From contig JAJYVS010000002.1 in the NCBI GenBank assembly GCA_021791895.1, positions 1-64,000 of the forward strand: a stretch of DNA of 64,000 nt. The letters are read 5' to 3'. The position numbers were made by a program, and so were the translations under genes. Shown here piece after piece: positions 20,566 through 28,690 of this stretch. A model generated the notes under the pieces. That model did not search any database. It saw only the letters and a list, made by a program, of their open reading frames with translations, and was not told the DNA's origin. Each line of letters begins with the position of its first letter. Position 1 is the first letter of the stretch. Source of the stretch: Actinomycetes bacterium. GTDB lineage: Bacteria > Actinomycetota > Acidimicrobiia > Acidimicrobiales > RAAP-2.

Positions 20566-21345
20566 ATGCCTGAGCTCGTCGAGGTCGAGCTGTCGAGACG
20601 GCTCGCCGAGGGCCTGTCGGGAAGAACCGTCGCCGCGGTCGACCTTCTCGATTCCCGGGCCAGCGCCCTCGGCCCGAGGGCACTGGCCGACGCCTTCGCC
20701 GGGGCGACCTTTGCCTGGCCGAGACGGCGGGGCAAGCTTCTGCTCCTCGACACCGACGGCCCCACGCTCGGCCTCCACTTCGGCATGACCGGACGCCTGG
20801 TCCTCGACGGGCGGGCGGCCCTCGACCGGCTCCTCTACTCCCCCGAGCGCCTCGAGCACCGGTGGCTCCGCTTGGTCGTCACCACCGACGACGGCGGCCG
20901 ACTCGAGCTCCACGACCCGAGACGGCTCGCCCGGGTCACCGCCGATCCCGACGAGGAACTCCTCGGGCCCGATGCCGCCGGCGTCTCGGTCACCCAGCTC
21001 CAATCGGCGCTCGGCCGATGCGACGGCCGTGCGCCGCTCAAGGCCCGTCTGCTGGACCAGAGCCGGCTGGCCGGCGTCGGGAACCTGATCTGCGACGAGG
21101 TGCTGTGGAGAGCCGACCTGTCGCCTCGACGCCCGGCCGGCTCCCTGGACCGGGTCGAACTGGCTCGCCTCCACCGACAGCTGAGGACCACGATCGATCG
21201 CCTGCTGGCCGGGGGCGGATCGCACACCGGAGAGCTGACGCCCCTGCGGCACCCCGGGGCACACTGCCCGAGGGACGGGTCCCCGCTAGCCCGGGCGGTG
21301 GTCGGTGGCCGCACCACCTACTGGTGTCCGGCCCACCAGCGCTAG
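20566..21345 (+). CDS. Formamidopyrimidine-DNA glycosylase family protein (Fpg/Nei-like)
   Basis: A 259-residue base-excision repair glycosylase. Proline 2 and Glu 3 (MPELVEVE) form the catalytic N-terminus after Met removal. The conserved lysine lies in RRRGKLLLLD, and the helix-two-turn-helix region includes LLDQSRLAGVGNLICDEVLW. The C-terminal zinc finger is altered: the usual CxxCG...CxxC pattern is here CPRDG and YWCPAH, so two of four cysteines are replaced (Asp and His). A nearby extra histidine (HPGAH) may compensate. Oxidised purines or pyrimidines are the expected substrates, but whether it acts as MutM or Nei cannot be decided. Confidence 0.87.
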   Translation: MPELVEVELSRRLAEGLSGRTVAAVDLLDSRASALGPRALADAFAGATFAWPRRRGKLLLLDTDGPTLGLHFGMTGRLVLDGRAALDRLLYSPERLEHRWLRLVVTTDDGGRLELHDPRRLARVTADPDEELLGPDAAGVSVTQLQSALGRCDGRAPLKARLLDQSRLAGVGNLICDEVLWRADLSPRRPAGSLDRVELARLHRQLRTTIDRLLAGGGSHTGELTPLRHPGAHCPRDGSPLARAVVGGRTTYWCPAHQR

Positions 21346-21363
21346 GGCGCCGCACCGGGGCAA

Positions 21364-21834
21364 TCAGCCGGCCGACCGGACCTCCTCGAGCACCTTCGCG
21401 GCGTGGCCGTCTGCTCGGACGTTGTACCAGGCCCGCACGATCACTCCTTTGTCGTTCAGGAGGAAGGTCGATCGGATGACACCCAGGGTCTTCTTCCCAT
21501 AGAGGGTCTTCTCCCCCCAGGCCCCGTAGGCCTCCATGGTCTGGTGCCCGGGGTCCGAGAGCAACGGGAACTTGAGGCCGTACTTCTCCCGGAAGCGCTG
21601 GTGCTTCGCGGCGCCGTCCGGGGAGATGCCCACGACCGTCACCCCGGCGCGGCTGAACACGCTCAGGTTCTCGTTGAACTGACAGGCCTCCTTGGTGCAC
21701 CCCGGGGTGTCGTCGGCCGGGTAGAAGTAGACGACCGCCGGAGCGCCCTTCAGGTCCTTGAGGCCGATCTTCTTGCCGTCCTGGTCTGGCAGGGAGAACG
21801 CCGGCGCCTTGTTGCCTGCCTCTAGTTTGGGCAT
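21364..21834 (-). CDS. bcp: Thioredoxin-dependent peroxiredoxin Q (BCP type)
   Basis: A 156-residue peroxiredoxin reducing hydrogen and organic peroxides. The active site TPGCTKEACQF contains the peroxidatic cysteine and, five residues on, the resolving cysteine typical of atypical 2-Cys PrxQ. Start is ATG at 21834 with an excellent AGGAGGAG ribosome-binding site 6-7 nt upstream; the ORF track start further upstream is not needed. Cytoplasmic, no signal peptide. It converges with the Fpg-like gene, so the two oxidative-damage proteins are neighbours. Confidence 0.93.
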   Translation of the reverse strand: MPKLEAGNKAPAFSLPDQDGKKIGLKDLKGAPAVVYFYPADDTPGCTKEACQFNENLSVFSRAGVTVVGISPDGAAKHQRFREKYGLKFPLLSDPGHQTMEAYGAWGEKTLYGKKTLGVIRSTFLLNDKGVIVRAWYNVRADGHAAKVLEEVRSAG

Positions 21835-22001
21835 TTGTCTCCTCCTCGGTGCTCGCCTCATCGAAGAGTGAGCAGTGGCACGGGTCCTGACCGTCTTCGT
21901 TACCACCCCCGAGACCTCGGGGCCAACGTCGAACCGGCGTCGGGGGCTTGTGGAGAAGGCGCTGCCGGGGTCCCGGTGATCAGCTACCCGGTCACGGACG
22001 T

Positions 22002-22019
22002 TCCGGCACCGGTGCCGGA
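22002..22019. promoter_or_regulatory. Perfect 18-bp palindrome (candidate operator) upstream of the molybdoenzyme operon
   Basis: TCCGGCACC-GGTGCCGGA is an uninterrupted palindrome about 165-180 bp upstream of the operon start, followed by ATCTTTGCTT. It could be a regulator-binding site for the operon, or a weak terminator for transcription entering from the left. Confidence 0.4.
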
Positions 22020-22147
22020 TCTTTGCTTGAGCTCACCTTGATTCGGGACTTTCGGCCCTGCCCGGCCGCGACCGGGCCCTGCAGGCTGGTTGAGGCCATA
22101 CGACCACGGGGGGGGCGCCTGGGTTCGAACGCGGACCGGAAGGACTC

Positions 22148-22169
22148 GGTGAGGCGAGGTGAGGCGAGG
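22148..22169 (+). repeat. Tandem 10-bp repeat in the leader of the molybdoenzyme gene
   Basis: GGTGAGGCGA occurs twice in tandem followed by GGC, ending 13 nt before the ATG at 22183. The purine-rich units contain GAGG ribosome-binding-like cores, and the second unit contains the alternative GTG start at 22159, so the repeat may affect start choice. Confidence 0.5.
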
Positions 22170-22182
22170 CTCTGAGCAGGCG

Positions 22183-24933
22183 ATGGCGGACCGGCTGCGC
22201 TTTGACCGCGTGGCCTGGGGGTCACACTGCGTGGACTGTTACCCGGGGGCCTGCCCGTACCGGGTGTACGTGCGTGACGGCCAGGTTCTTCGCGAGGAAG
22301 TGGCGGGCACCATGGTTCCCTTCGAAGAGGGTGTCCCGGACATGAACCCCCTCGGCTGCCAGAAGGGCGCGGCCTGGTCCCAACAGCTCGACGGAGCGGA
22401 CCGCCCCCTGTATCCGATGCGCAGGGTGGGCGAACGAGGCTCGGGGCGCTGGGAACGGATCACGTGGGACGACGCTCTCATCGCCGTCGCCGACGCCATC
22501 ATCGACACCCTCGAAGAGGAAGGCAGCGAGGCCATCGTCCACGAGGGTTCTCCCGAGGTCGTGGCGGTGCCGGCCGTTCATCGCTTCATGAACCTGCTCG
22601 GCGGGATCGTTACCGACATCAATGGATCGATCAACGATCTGGCGATTGGTCACCACCTGACCTTCGGACGCTTCTACCCCATCTACTCGAACGACGACAT
22701 CTTCCACTCGGAGTTGGTGATCCTGTGGAACACCAACCCGGCGTACACCGCCATCCCCTTCTTCCACTACATGGCCGAAATGCGTTACCACGGTGGGGAG
22801 GTCGTGCTGCTCTCGCCGGACGTCTCTCCCACCCACTCCCACGTCGACTACCACGTCCCGCTCGAATGGGGGGCTGATCCCGCCTTGGCACTGTCCATGT
22901 GCCAAGTGGTCGTGGAAGAAGGCCTCGTGGACGAGTCCTTCGTCTCGACCCAGACCGACCTGCCCCTCTTGGTACGCAGCGACACGGGCCGGTTCCTGCG
23001 CCAGAACGACCTCGTGGCCGGAGGTTCCGACGACGTCTTCTACCACCTGAGAGCCGACGGTGAACTGGTCGCGGCCAGCCGGACCGAGCTCTTGCTCGAC
23101 TTCTCCCCCGCCCTGTCGGGCTCGGCGACGGTGGCGTTGGTCGAAGGAGGAGAGGTTCGGGTCCGCCCGCTCATGGCCCGCCTCACCGAGATGCTCGACG
23201 ACCGCTATCGCCCCGAGCAGACCCAGTCCCGGACCGGGGTGCACCCGGACACGGTGCGGACCCTGGCCCGCAAGGTGGCCACCCGCAGGACCAAGGTGCT
23301 CATGGGGATGGGGGCGTGCAAGACCTACCACTCCGACCTGTACCAGCGCACCATGAACCTGTTGTTGGCACTGACGGGGAACTGGGGTCGGAAGGGAACC
23401 GGGATCAACTGCTGGGCCGTCGGACTCTTCGACGGCCAGACGACCGCCCTGGCCAAGCAGCGGGTCGGGGTCGAAGGTGCCGAGGCGGTGCTCGCCGGTC
23501 TCACCGCATTGGAGGCCGGCATTCGTTCCGAAGACCCCAGCCTCGACGACACCTTGGCCAGCATCGAGCTCACGCGACGCATGGCGGGCGGCGGCGGGCG
23601 CGCCATGTTCCCCGCCTTCTTCCTCTGGTACTGGCATGGAGGGTTCCAGGGGCGCTGGAACAATCGGTCTTGGAACGACCCCGCCATGGCCCGCTCCTTC
23701 GAGGACTACTTCGACGAAGCCGTCAGCGCTGGGTGGTGGAAGGGCCTAGAGAAGCCCGGCCCGGAAGTGACGCCCCGGGTGATGATCGAATGCGGCGGCA
23801 ACCAGCTGCGGCGAACCCGAGGCGGCCAAGGGGCCCTGCTCGACTCGTTGTGGTCGCAGCTACGGCTCGTGGTGACCGTCGACGTCCGGATGTCCGTGAC
23901 GGCATTGCACTCCGACATCGTCCTGCCCGCCGCCCATCACTACGAGAAGGTCGCCTTCCATCTCCCGAGCCCCTCCATGCTGACGCTCACCCTCTGCGAC
24001 AAGGCGGTCGAGCCTCCGGGTGAGGCCAAGGAGGAGTGGGAGATCTTCTCGCTCCTGTGCCGGGTCCTGGCCGATCGGGCGGCGGCGCGGGGCATCGAGA
24101 CATTCTCGGTGGGGGGCGAGGGCGAGGTGCTGGCCGACCCGGTCCGCCGCTACGACGACCTCTGGGAGAAATTCACCCTCGGCGGCCGACTTCTCAATAC
24201 CGAGGACGTCGGGGACGAGATGGTCCGCGACACCACCTACGCCGGCACGCTGCCCGAGGGGACCACGCTGCAAACCCTGCGAGAGCAGGGATGGATCCGG
24301 TTCATCGGTTGGGGCTCCTCCCCCATGGCCAAGGGGCAATCCTCCCCATGGCCCGAACGCGAAACCCACGTGCCGTTCCGCGACCACGTGGAGCGGGGAA
24401 CTCCCTATCCGACCCTCACGCGCCGGGCGCAGTTCCTCATCGAGCACCCCTGGTTCGTCGAGGCCGGGGAAGACCTCCCGGTGCACAAGGAACCTCCGAA
24501 GATGGGCGGGGACTACCCGTTCAAGATGACCGGTGGTCACAACCGCTGGTCCATCCACGCCATGAACATGGGTAACCCGGTGCTGCTCCAGACCCATCGG
24601 GGGGAGCCTCACGCGGTCATGAACCCCGATGACGCCGCGCGCCTCGGCATCGAGGACGGCGACCTGGCGAGGGTGTTCAACGACGTCGGTGACTTCAAGG
24701 TCAGGGTGAAGACGTCATCGGGACAGCGTCCCTTCGGACTGTCGGTGTACAACGGCTGGGAAGGCCACATGTTCCGCGGGGGGCGGGGCTCCAACGAAGT
24801 GGAGCCCGGCATGGTCAAGTGGCTTCAGATGGCGGGCGGCTACGGCCATTTGCGCTACGCGCCGATGGAGTGGCAGCCGGTTCCGGTGGACCGACCGATC
24901 TTCGTCGACATCGCCCGGGAAGAGGTCTTCTGA
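22183..24933 (+). CDS. Class II DMSO-reductase-family molybdoenzyme, ethylbenzene-dehydrogenase-like alpha subunit, no signal peptide
   Basis: About 916 residues with a bis-MGD cofactor fold. The Fe-S site is H15-x3-C19-x4-C24...C59 (SHCVDCYPGACPYRVYVRDG, NPLGCQKGAAW). The leading histidine is the mark of class II enzymes such as NarG, EbdA, SerA and DdhA. The C-terminal part (NGWEGHMFRGGRGSNEVEP, GGYGHLRY) resembles the C-H-hydroxylating EbdA group. Unlike EbdA it has no Tat signal, and no Fe-S beta, heme gamma or chaperone subunit is encoded beside it, so it is probably cytoplasmic with another electron partner. The start is ATG 22183; a GTG at 22159 is possible. Its TGA overlaps the thiolase ATG (TGATG). 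The substrate is unknown; the downstream genes suggest a CoA-linked catabolic pathway. Confidence 0.85.
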   Translation: MADRLRFDRVAWGSHCVDCYPGACPYRVYVRDGQVLREEVAGTMVPFEEGVPDMNPLGCQKGAAWSQQLDGADRPLYPMRRVGERGSGRWERITWDDALIAVADAIIDTLEEEGSEAIVHEGSPEVVAVPAVHRFMNLLGGIVTDINGSINDLAIGHHLTFGRFYPIYSNDDIFHSELVILWNTNPAYTAIPFFHYMAEMRYHGGEVVLLSPDVSPTHSHVDYHVPLEWGADPALALSMCQVVVEEGLVDESFVSTQTDLPLLVRSDTGRFLRQNDLVAGGSDDVFYHLRADGELVAASRTELLLDFSPALSGSATVALVEGGEVRVRPLMARLTEMLDDRYRPEQTQSRTGVHPDTVRTLARKVATRRTKVLMGMGACKTYHSDLYQRTMNLLLALTGNWGRKGTGINCWAVGLFDGQTTALAKQRVGVEGAEAVLAGLTALEAGIRSEDPSLDDTLASIELTRRMAGGGGRAMFPAFFLWYWHGGFQGRWNNRSWNDPAMARSFEDYFDEAVSAGWWKGLEKPGPEVTPRVMIECGGNQLRRTRGGQGALLDSLWSQLRLVVTVDVRMSVTALHSDIVLPAAHHYEKVAFHLPSPSMLTLTLCDKAVEPPGEAKEEWEIFSLLCRVLADRAAARGIETFSVGGEGEVLADPVRRYDDLWEKFTLGGRLLNTEDVGDEMVRDTTYAGTLPEGTTLQTLREQGWIRFIGWGSSPMAKGQSSPWPERETHVPFRDHVERGTPYPTLTRRAQFLIEHPWFVEAGEDLPVHKEPPKMGGDYPFKMTGGHNRWSIHAMNMGNPVLLQTHRGEPHAVMNPDDAARLGIEDGDLARVFNDVGDFKVRVKTSSGQRPFGLSVYNGWEGHMFRGGRGSNEVEPGMVKWLQMAGGYGHLRYAPMEWQPVPVDRPIFVDIAREEVF

Positions 24934-26243
24934 TGCGCGACGTCTACGTCCTGGCTGTTGGGATGACGACGTTCGGCAAGTATCCAGAGCTCGGGATCAA
25001 GGAGCTCAGCGCCCGAGCGGTGACCGAGGTCCTGGTTGATGCGGCGTTGGACCCCACCGCCATCGAGGCGGCCTGGTTCGCCAACGCCGGTTGGGGGATG
25101 GCAACGGGCCAGCACTGCATCCGCGGTCAAGTGGCCCTCGCTCCCCTCGGCATCGAGGAGATCCCGGTGATGAACGTGGAGAACGCGTGCGCCGGTGGGT
25201 CGTCGGCCTTCCACGGCGCCTTTCTCGGAATCGCCGCCGGCGCCTACGACGTGGCGCTCGCCGTCGGTGCCGAGAAGTCATTCGTACCGGCGGGCGGCGA
25301 CCCCGAGGCGCGTCGACGGGGGTTCGAGAGCTTCATCGCTGGCACCGACGTCGAGGTCACACAGGCCTTTCTCGAACGGATCAGGGCCGAGGCCGAGCAA
25401 CGCCGGGCCGATCTCGAGGCCCGCGGCGAGGTGAAGAAGGGTGGAGGCGAGGCACGCAGCCCGTTCATGGACCTCTACTCCATGGCTGCCCGGGGCCACA
25501 TCGAGCGCTACGGGACCACGCAGCGCCAGCTGGCCGTCATCGCCGCCAAGAACCACCGCCACGGTGCCCTCAACCCCCACGCCCAGTACCGCATGGCCAT
25601 GACGGCCGACGAGGTGCTCGACGACCGCCTCGTCTCCTGGCCTCTCACGAGGTCCATGTGTGCGCCCACCGGCGACGGTGCCGCTGCGGCGGTCCTGGTG
25701 GCCGGCGACCGGCTGGCTCCACTCGATCGCTCCCGAGCCGTTCGGGTCCGAGCGTCGGTGCTGGCCTCGGGGCGCCTTTCGGCCGGCGGCGGGCACCTGG
25801 TTCCACCGGCACAGCGTGCCTACGAAGCCGCGGGCGTGGATCCCGATGACGTGGACGTGGCCGAGGTCCACGACGCCACGGCCTTCGGAGAGCTGGCCCA
25901 GACCGAACGCCTCGGTTTCTGCGCCGAGGGACAGGGCGGCCCGTACGCCGAGTCGGGCGCCACCTCGCTCGGGGGTGCCCGCCCGGTCAACCCGAGCGGC
26001 GGGCTCGAGTGCCGTGGACACCCGATCGCCGCCACCGGCCTGGCCCAGATCACCGAGATCGTGACCCAGCTGCGGGGCGAGGCAGGCGATCGCCAAGTCC
26101 CCGGAGCCCGTCTCGGTCTGATCGAGAACGGCGGCGGGTTCATCGGCACCGGTGAGGCCGCCGTCTCCATCCACGTCCTCGAGGCCCCGCCCGGCCGATC
26201 GGGCCCACGGTCCGCTCGGCCGGTAGCGGGCGACCACCGATGA
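24933..26243 (+). CDS. SCP2-type thiolase / lipid-transfer-like acyltransferase
   Basis: A 436-residue thiolase-fold protein. The nucleophilic cysteine lies in NVENACAGGSSAFHGA. EVHDATAFGEL supplies the HD(A/C)F-type motif, and ECRGHPIAATGLAQ carries the second cysteine and catalytic histidine. It therefore retains the residues for thiolytic or retro-Claisen cleavage of a 3-oxoacyl-CoA, although SCP2-thiolases also include partners of steroid aldolases. The ATG overlaps the molybdoenzyme stop, and its own TGA overlaps the acyl-CoA ligase ATG (ATGA), so three products are coupled. Position in the pathway: probably the chain-cleaving step. Confidence 0.87.
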   Translation: MRDVYVLAVGMTTFGKYPELGIKELSARAVTEVLVDAALDPTAIEAAWFANAGWGMATGQHCIRGQVALAPLGIEEIPVMNVENACAGGSSAFHGAFLGIAAGAYDVALAVGAEKSFVPAGGDPEARRRGFESFIAGTDVEVTQAFLERIRAEAEQRRADLEARGEVKKGGGEARSPFMDLYSMAARGHIERYGTTQRQLAVIAAKNHRHGALNPHAQYRMAMTADEVLDDRLVSWPLTRSMCAPTGDGAAAAVLVAGDRLAPLDRSRAVRVRASVLASGRLSAGGGHLVPPAQRAYEAAGVDPDDVDVAEVHDATAFGELAQTERLGFCAEGQGGPYAESGATSLGGARPVNPSGGLECRGHPIAATGLAQITEIVTQLRGEAGDRQVPGARLGLIENGGGFIGTGEAAVSIHVLEAPPGRSGPRSARPVAGDHR

Positions 26244-27838
26244 CCGCCGAGCCCACGACCCTCGGGGAACTCGTCCGAGCCCAGTCCGACCGGTTCGGGC
26301 ACGCGCCGTTCCTCTTCTTCGGGGACCGCACCCTGTCCTTCGCCGACCTCGACGATCAGGTCGAACGGGTCGCCCGCGGCCTGGCCGAGCTCGGAGCCGG
26401 TCCGGGCACGGGGGTAGCCGTCCTCATGCCGAACTCGCCGGAGTGGCTCATTGCCTTCTTCGCCGTCCAACGCCTGGGCGCCTACACGGTCCCGGTCAAC
26501 GTCGCGCTCAAGGGTGAGGGCCTTCGGCACGTGATCGGCCACTCCGACGCCGGGATCCTCGTGACGGCGGCGGAGTACGCCGAGGCGGTCCAGGCCGTGA
26601 CGCCCGGGTTGCCCGGCCTGCACCGGGTGGTGGTGGACGAGCAGCAGGCCTCCGCCGACTGGCGGCGTCCGTCCGGGTGGATCGCCCTCGGTGAGCTCGA
26701 AGGGATGGCACCGGGTCCGATCACTCGCCGCACCGCCGTCACCGGAGGGATCAGCACGATCATGTACACCTCGGGCACCACCGGCGCCCCCAAGGGTGTG
26801 GTCAGCCGCTACGGCGGGCTGAACCTATCGGGCATGCGGATGCTGGCGGGCGGGCTCCAAGCCGACGACGTGCTGTACACCTGTCTGCCCCTGTTCCATG
26901 CCAACGCCCTGCTGCTCACCACGGCGCGGGCCCTGGCGGCAGGGCGCCCGATGGCACTGGCCCGACGTTTCTCGGCGAGCCGGCTCTGGGAGGACACCCG
27001 CCGCTACGGCGTGACCACCTTCAATGCCCTGGGGGCGATGGTCCCGATCCTCGTCAAACAGCCCGAACGGCCCGACGACGCCGACAATCCGGTGCGGACC
27101 GTGTTCAGCGCCGCGTGTCCGGCTTCGGTGTGGGCCGAGTTCGAACGTCGCTTCGACGTGCGGATCATCGAGGGCTATGCGGCCGTCGACGGCGGCGGCT
27201 ACATGACCATCAACTTCGGACAGTCCCCGCCGGGGTCGATCGGCAAGGCGCCGGGTGGTTGGCGAATCGTCGATGACGACGGTCGTGACGTCGCCGTCGG
27301 GGAGACCGGCGAGCTCCTCTTCGAGGTGGACGACCCAACCCGGCGCAAGGTCGAGTACTACAAGAACGAGGCCGCCGGATCGGCCCGGATCGACGGAGGA
27401 TGGTTCCGGACCGGCGACCTCATGCGCTCCGACGCCGAGGGCAACCTGTACTTCGTCGACCGGAAGACGGACTCGCTGCGACGACGGGGCGAGAACATCT
27501 CCTCCTGGGAGGTCGAACGGGAGCTCGACCGCCATCCGGCCCTGCTCGAGTCCGCCGTCTTCGGCGTGCCCTCCGAACTCGGAGAGGACGAGGTCATGGC
27601 GGTCGTCGTGGTCAAGGAGGGCTGCCAGGTCACCCCGGAGGAGCTCGTGGCCTTCGCCGAGGAGCGAATGGCCGCCTTCATGGTGCCGCGGTTCATCGAG
27701 TTCAGGGAATCACTCCCGAAGACCGAGACCCACCGGACCCGCAAGGGCGAGCTCAAGCGCCAGGGAGTCGGGCCGGCCACTTGGGACCGCCAGGCGAGCC
27801 CGTCCCGGGCGGACCGGGGGAATCCGCGAGCCGGATAG
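26240..27838 (+). CDS. Acyl-CoA ligase (AMP-forming, class I adenylate-forming)
   Basis: A 532-residue ANL-superfamily enzyme that activates a carboxylic acid as acyl-AMP and then as acyl-CoA. The P-loop-like A3 motif is MYTSGTTGAPKG. A7/A8 motifs are GWFRTGDLMRSDAEGNLYFV and DRKTDSLRRRGENISSWEVE, and the catalytic lysine lies near the C-terminus in RTRKGELKRQ. The best overall resemblance is to the CaiC/FadD branch. It is the third gene of the operon, with a 4-nt overlap to the thiolase. The acid it activates is presumably an intermediate or the starting substrate of the molybdoenzyme pathway. Confidence 0.9.
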   Translation: MTAEPTTLGELVRAQSDRFGHAPFLFFGDRTLSFADLDDQVERVARGLAELGAGPGTGVAVLMPNSPEWLIAFFAVQRLGAYTVPVNVALKGEGLRHVIGHSDAGILVTAAEYAEAVQAVTPGLPGLHRVVVDEQQASADWRRPSGWIALGELEGMAPGPITRRTAVTGGISTIMYTSGTTGAPKGVVSRYGGLNLSGMRMLAGGLQADDVLYTCLPLFHANALLLTTARALAAGRPMALARRFSASRLWEDTRRYGVTTFNALGAMVPILVKQPERPDDADNPVRTVFSAACPASVWAEFERRFDVRIIEGYAAVDGGGYMTINFGQSPPGSIGKAPGGWRIVDDDGRDVAVGETGELLFEVDDPTRRKVEYYKNEAAGSARIDGGWFRTGDLMRSDAEGNLYFVDRKTDSLRRRGENISSWEVERELDRHPALLESAVFGVPSELGEDEVMAVVVVKEGCQVTPEELVAFAEERMAAFMVPRFIEFRESLPKTETHRTRKGELKRQGVGPATWDRQASPSRADRGNPRAG

Positions 27839-27860
27839 GGACGACAGGAGGGAGCATTCG

Positions 27861-28670
27861 ATGGAGCTGAAAGAGGTCGTCGGCCGGAGGCGCAGCATTC
27901 GCTTCTACCTCCCTCACAAGCCGGTCGAACGGGCCAAGATCCAAAAGATGTTGCACGCCGCCCAGCGGGCCTCGTGCGTCGGCAACGTGAACAACACCAG
28001 TGCCGTCGTCATCTGGCGCGACGAGGCGTCTGCCGAGCTCCTGAAGCGCATCACCCCCCCGCTCGGTTACCAGCAGATGCAGACGGCGCCGGTCTTCATC
28101 CTCTGGTACGCCGACACTGACGCCTACGAGATCGAGCGTTGGACGGGACACCTGCTCGACCTGGCGGACCAGCGTCGGATCGGCGTCGATGTCGAGGAGA
28201 CCAAGACACAGATCAACGACGTGTTGAAGCCGGTCTTTGGGTCGATGTGGAAGGACATGGCCGTATCCCCGCTCGCCTTCATGGACGTCGGCCAGGCCGT
28301 GGCCCAGGCCACCCTGGTCGCCTATGACGAAGGCCTGGGTACCTGCTGCATGTCGAGTCCGCGTCTCGAACAGGTGGCGAATCTGCTCGACCTGCCCGAC
28401 ACGGCGGTGCCGATCTGCCTGCAGTCGGTCGGCTACCCGGCCGAGTCGTGGGAGGCCGGGGGCCAGACCCGCAAGGCCCCCTTTGAACAGCTGTTCCACG
28501 AGGGGCGTCATGGACGGCCGTTCCTGCCCGACCCCGAGGTCGAGGAGCAGCTGCGGACCGAGAAGCTGCTCCAGCGAGAGGCTCCTCTACCCGATCGGGA
28601 CGACGAACTGCGCTACGTCGTGCGTGCCCTCGGGCTGGAGGGTGAATTCGTCCACTTCGACCGATCCTGA
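27861..28670 (+). CDS. Nitroreductase-family flavoprotein
   Basis: A 269-residue FMN-binding nitroreductase-fold protein. The N-terminal VVGRRRSIRFYLPHKPVER matches the FMN phosphate-binding RRS(I/V)R motif of the family. The C-terminal GLGTCCMSSPRLEQVANLL corresponds to the conserved glycine-rich flavin contact. An AGGAGGGAG ribosome-binding site precedes the ATG at 27861, 22 nt after the ligase. In CoA-dependent pathways such proteins act as ene- or quinone reductases, or as reductases of unsaturated intermediates; which applies here is unknown. The extra C-terminal 50 residues (EEQLRTEKLLQREAPLPDRD) are unusual. Confidence 0.83.
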   Translation: MELKEVVGRRRSIRFYLPHKPVERAKIQKMLHAAQRASCVGNVNNTSAVVIWRDEASAELLKRITPPLGYQQMQTAPVFILWYADTDAYEIERWTGHLLDLADQRRIGVDVEETKTQINDVLKPVFGSMWKDMAVSPLAFMDVGQAVAQATLVAYDEGLGTCCMSSPRLEQVANLLDLPDTAVPICLQSVGYPAESWEAGGQTRKAPFEQLFHEGRHGRPFLPDPEVEEQLRTEKLLQREAPLPDRDDELRYVVRALGLEGEFVHFDRS

Positions 28671-28690
28671 TCCGAGAGGGGGCCAGGCCC

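Larger units (their letters stand above)
21835..22182. other. Intergenic region upstream of the molybdoenzyme operon
   Basis: About 350 bp without a credible gene, between bcp (minus) and the molybdoenzyme operon (plus). It holds a perfect 18-bp palindrome and a tandem repeat, listed separately, and must contain the operon promoter. I cannot identify convincing -35/-10 elements. Confidence 0.5.

Noticed and set aside
22100-22140. tRNA-like T-arm (GGTTCGAAC) upstream of the molybdoenzyme operon
   Set aside because: Flanking bases do not pair as a T stem and no acceptor, D or anticodon arms can be drawn on either strand.
24819-24932. Extended N-terminus of the thiolase ORF
   Set aside because: The first 38 residues are an out-of-frame shadow of the molybdoenzyme end; ATG 24933 overlaps its stop and begins the conserved thiolase N-terminus.
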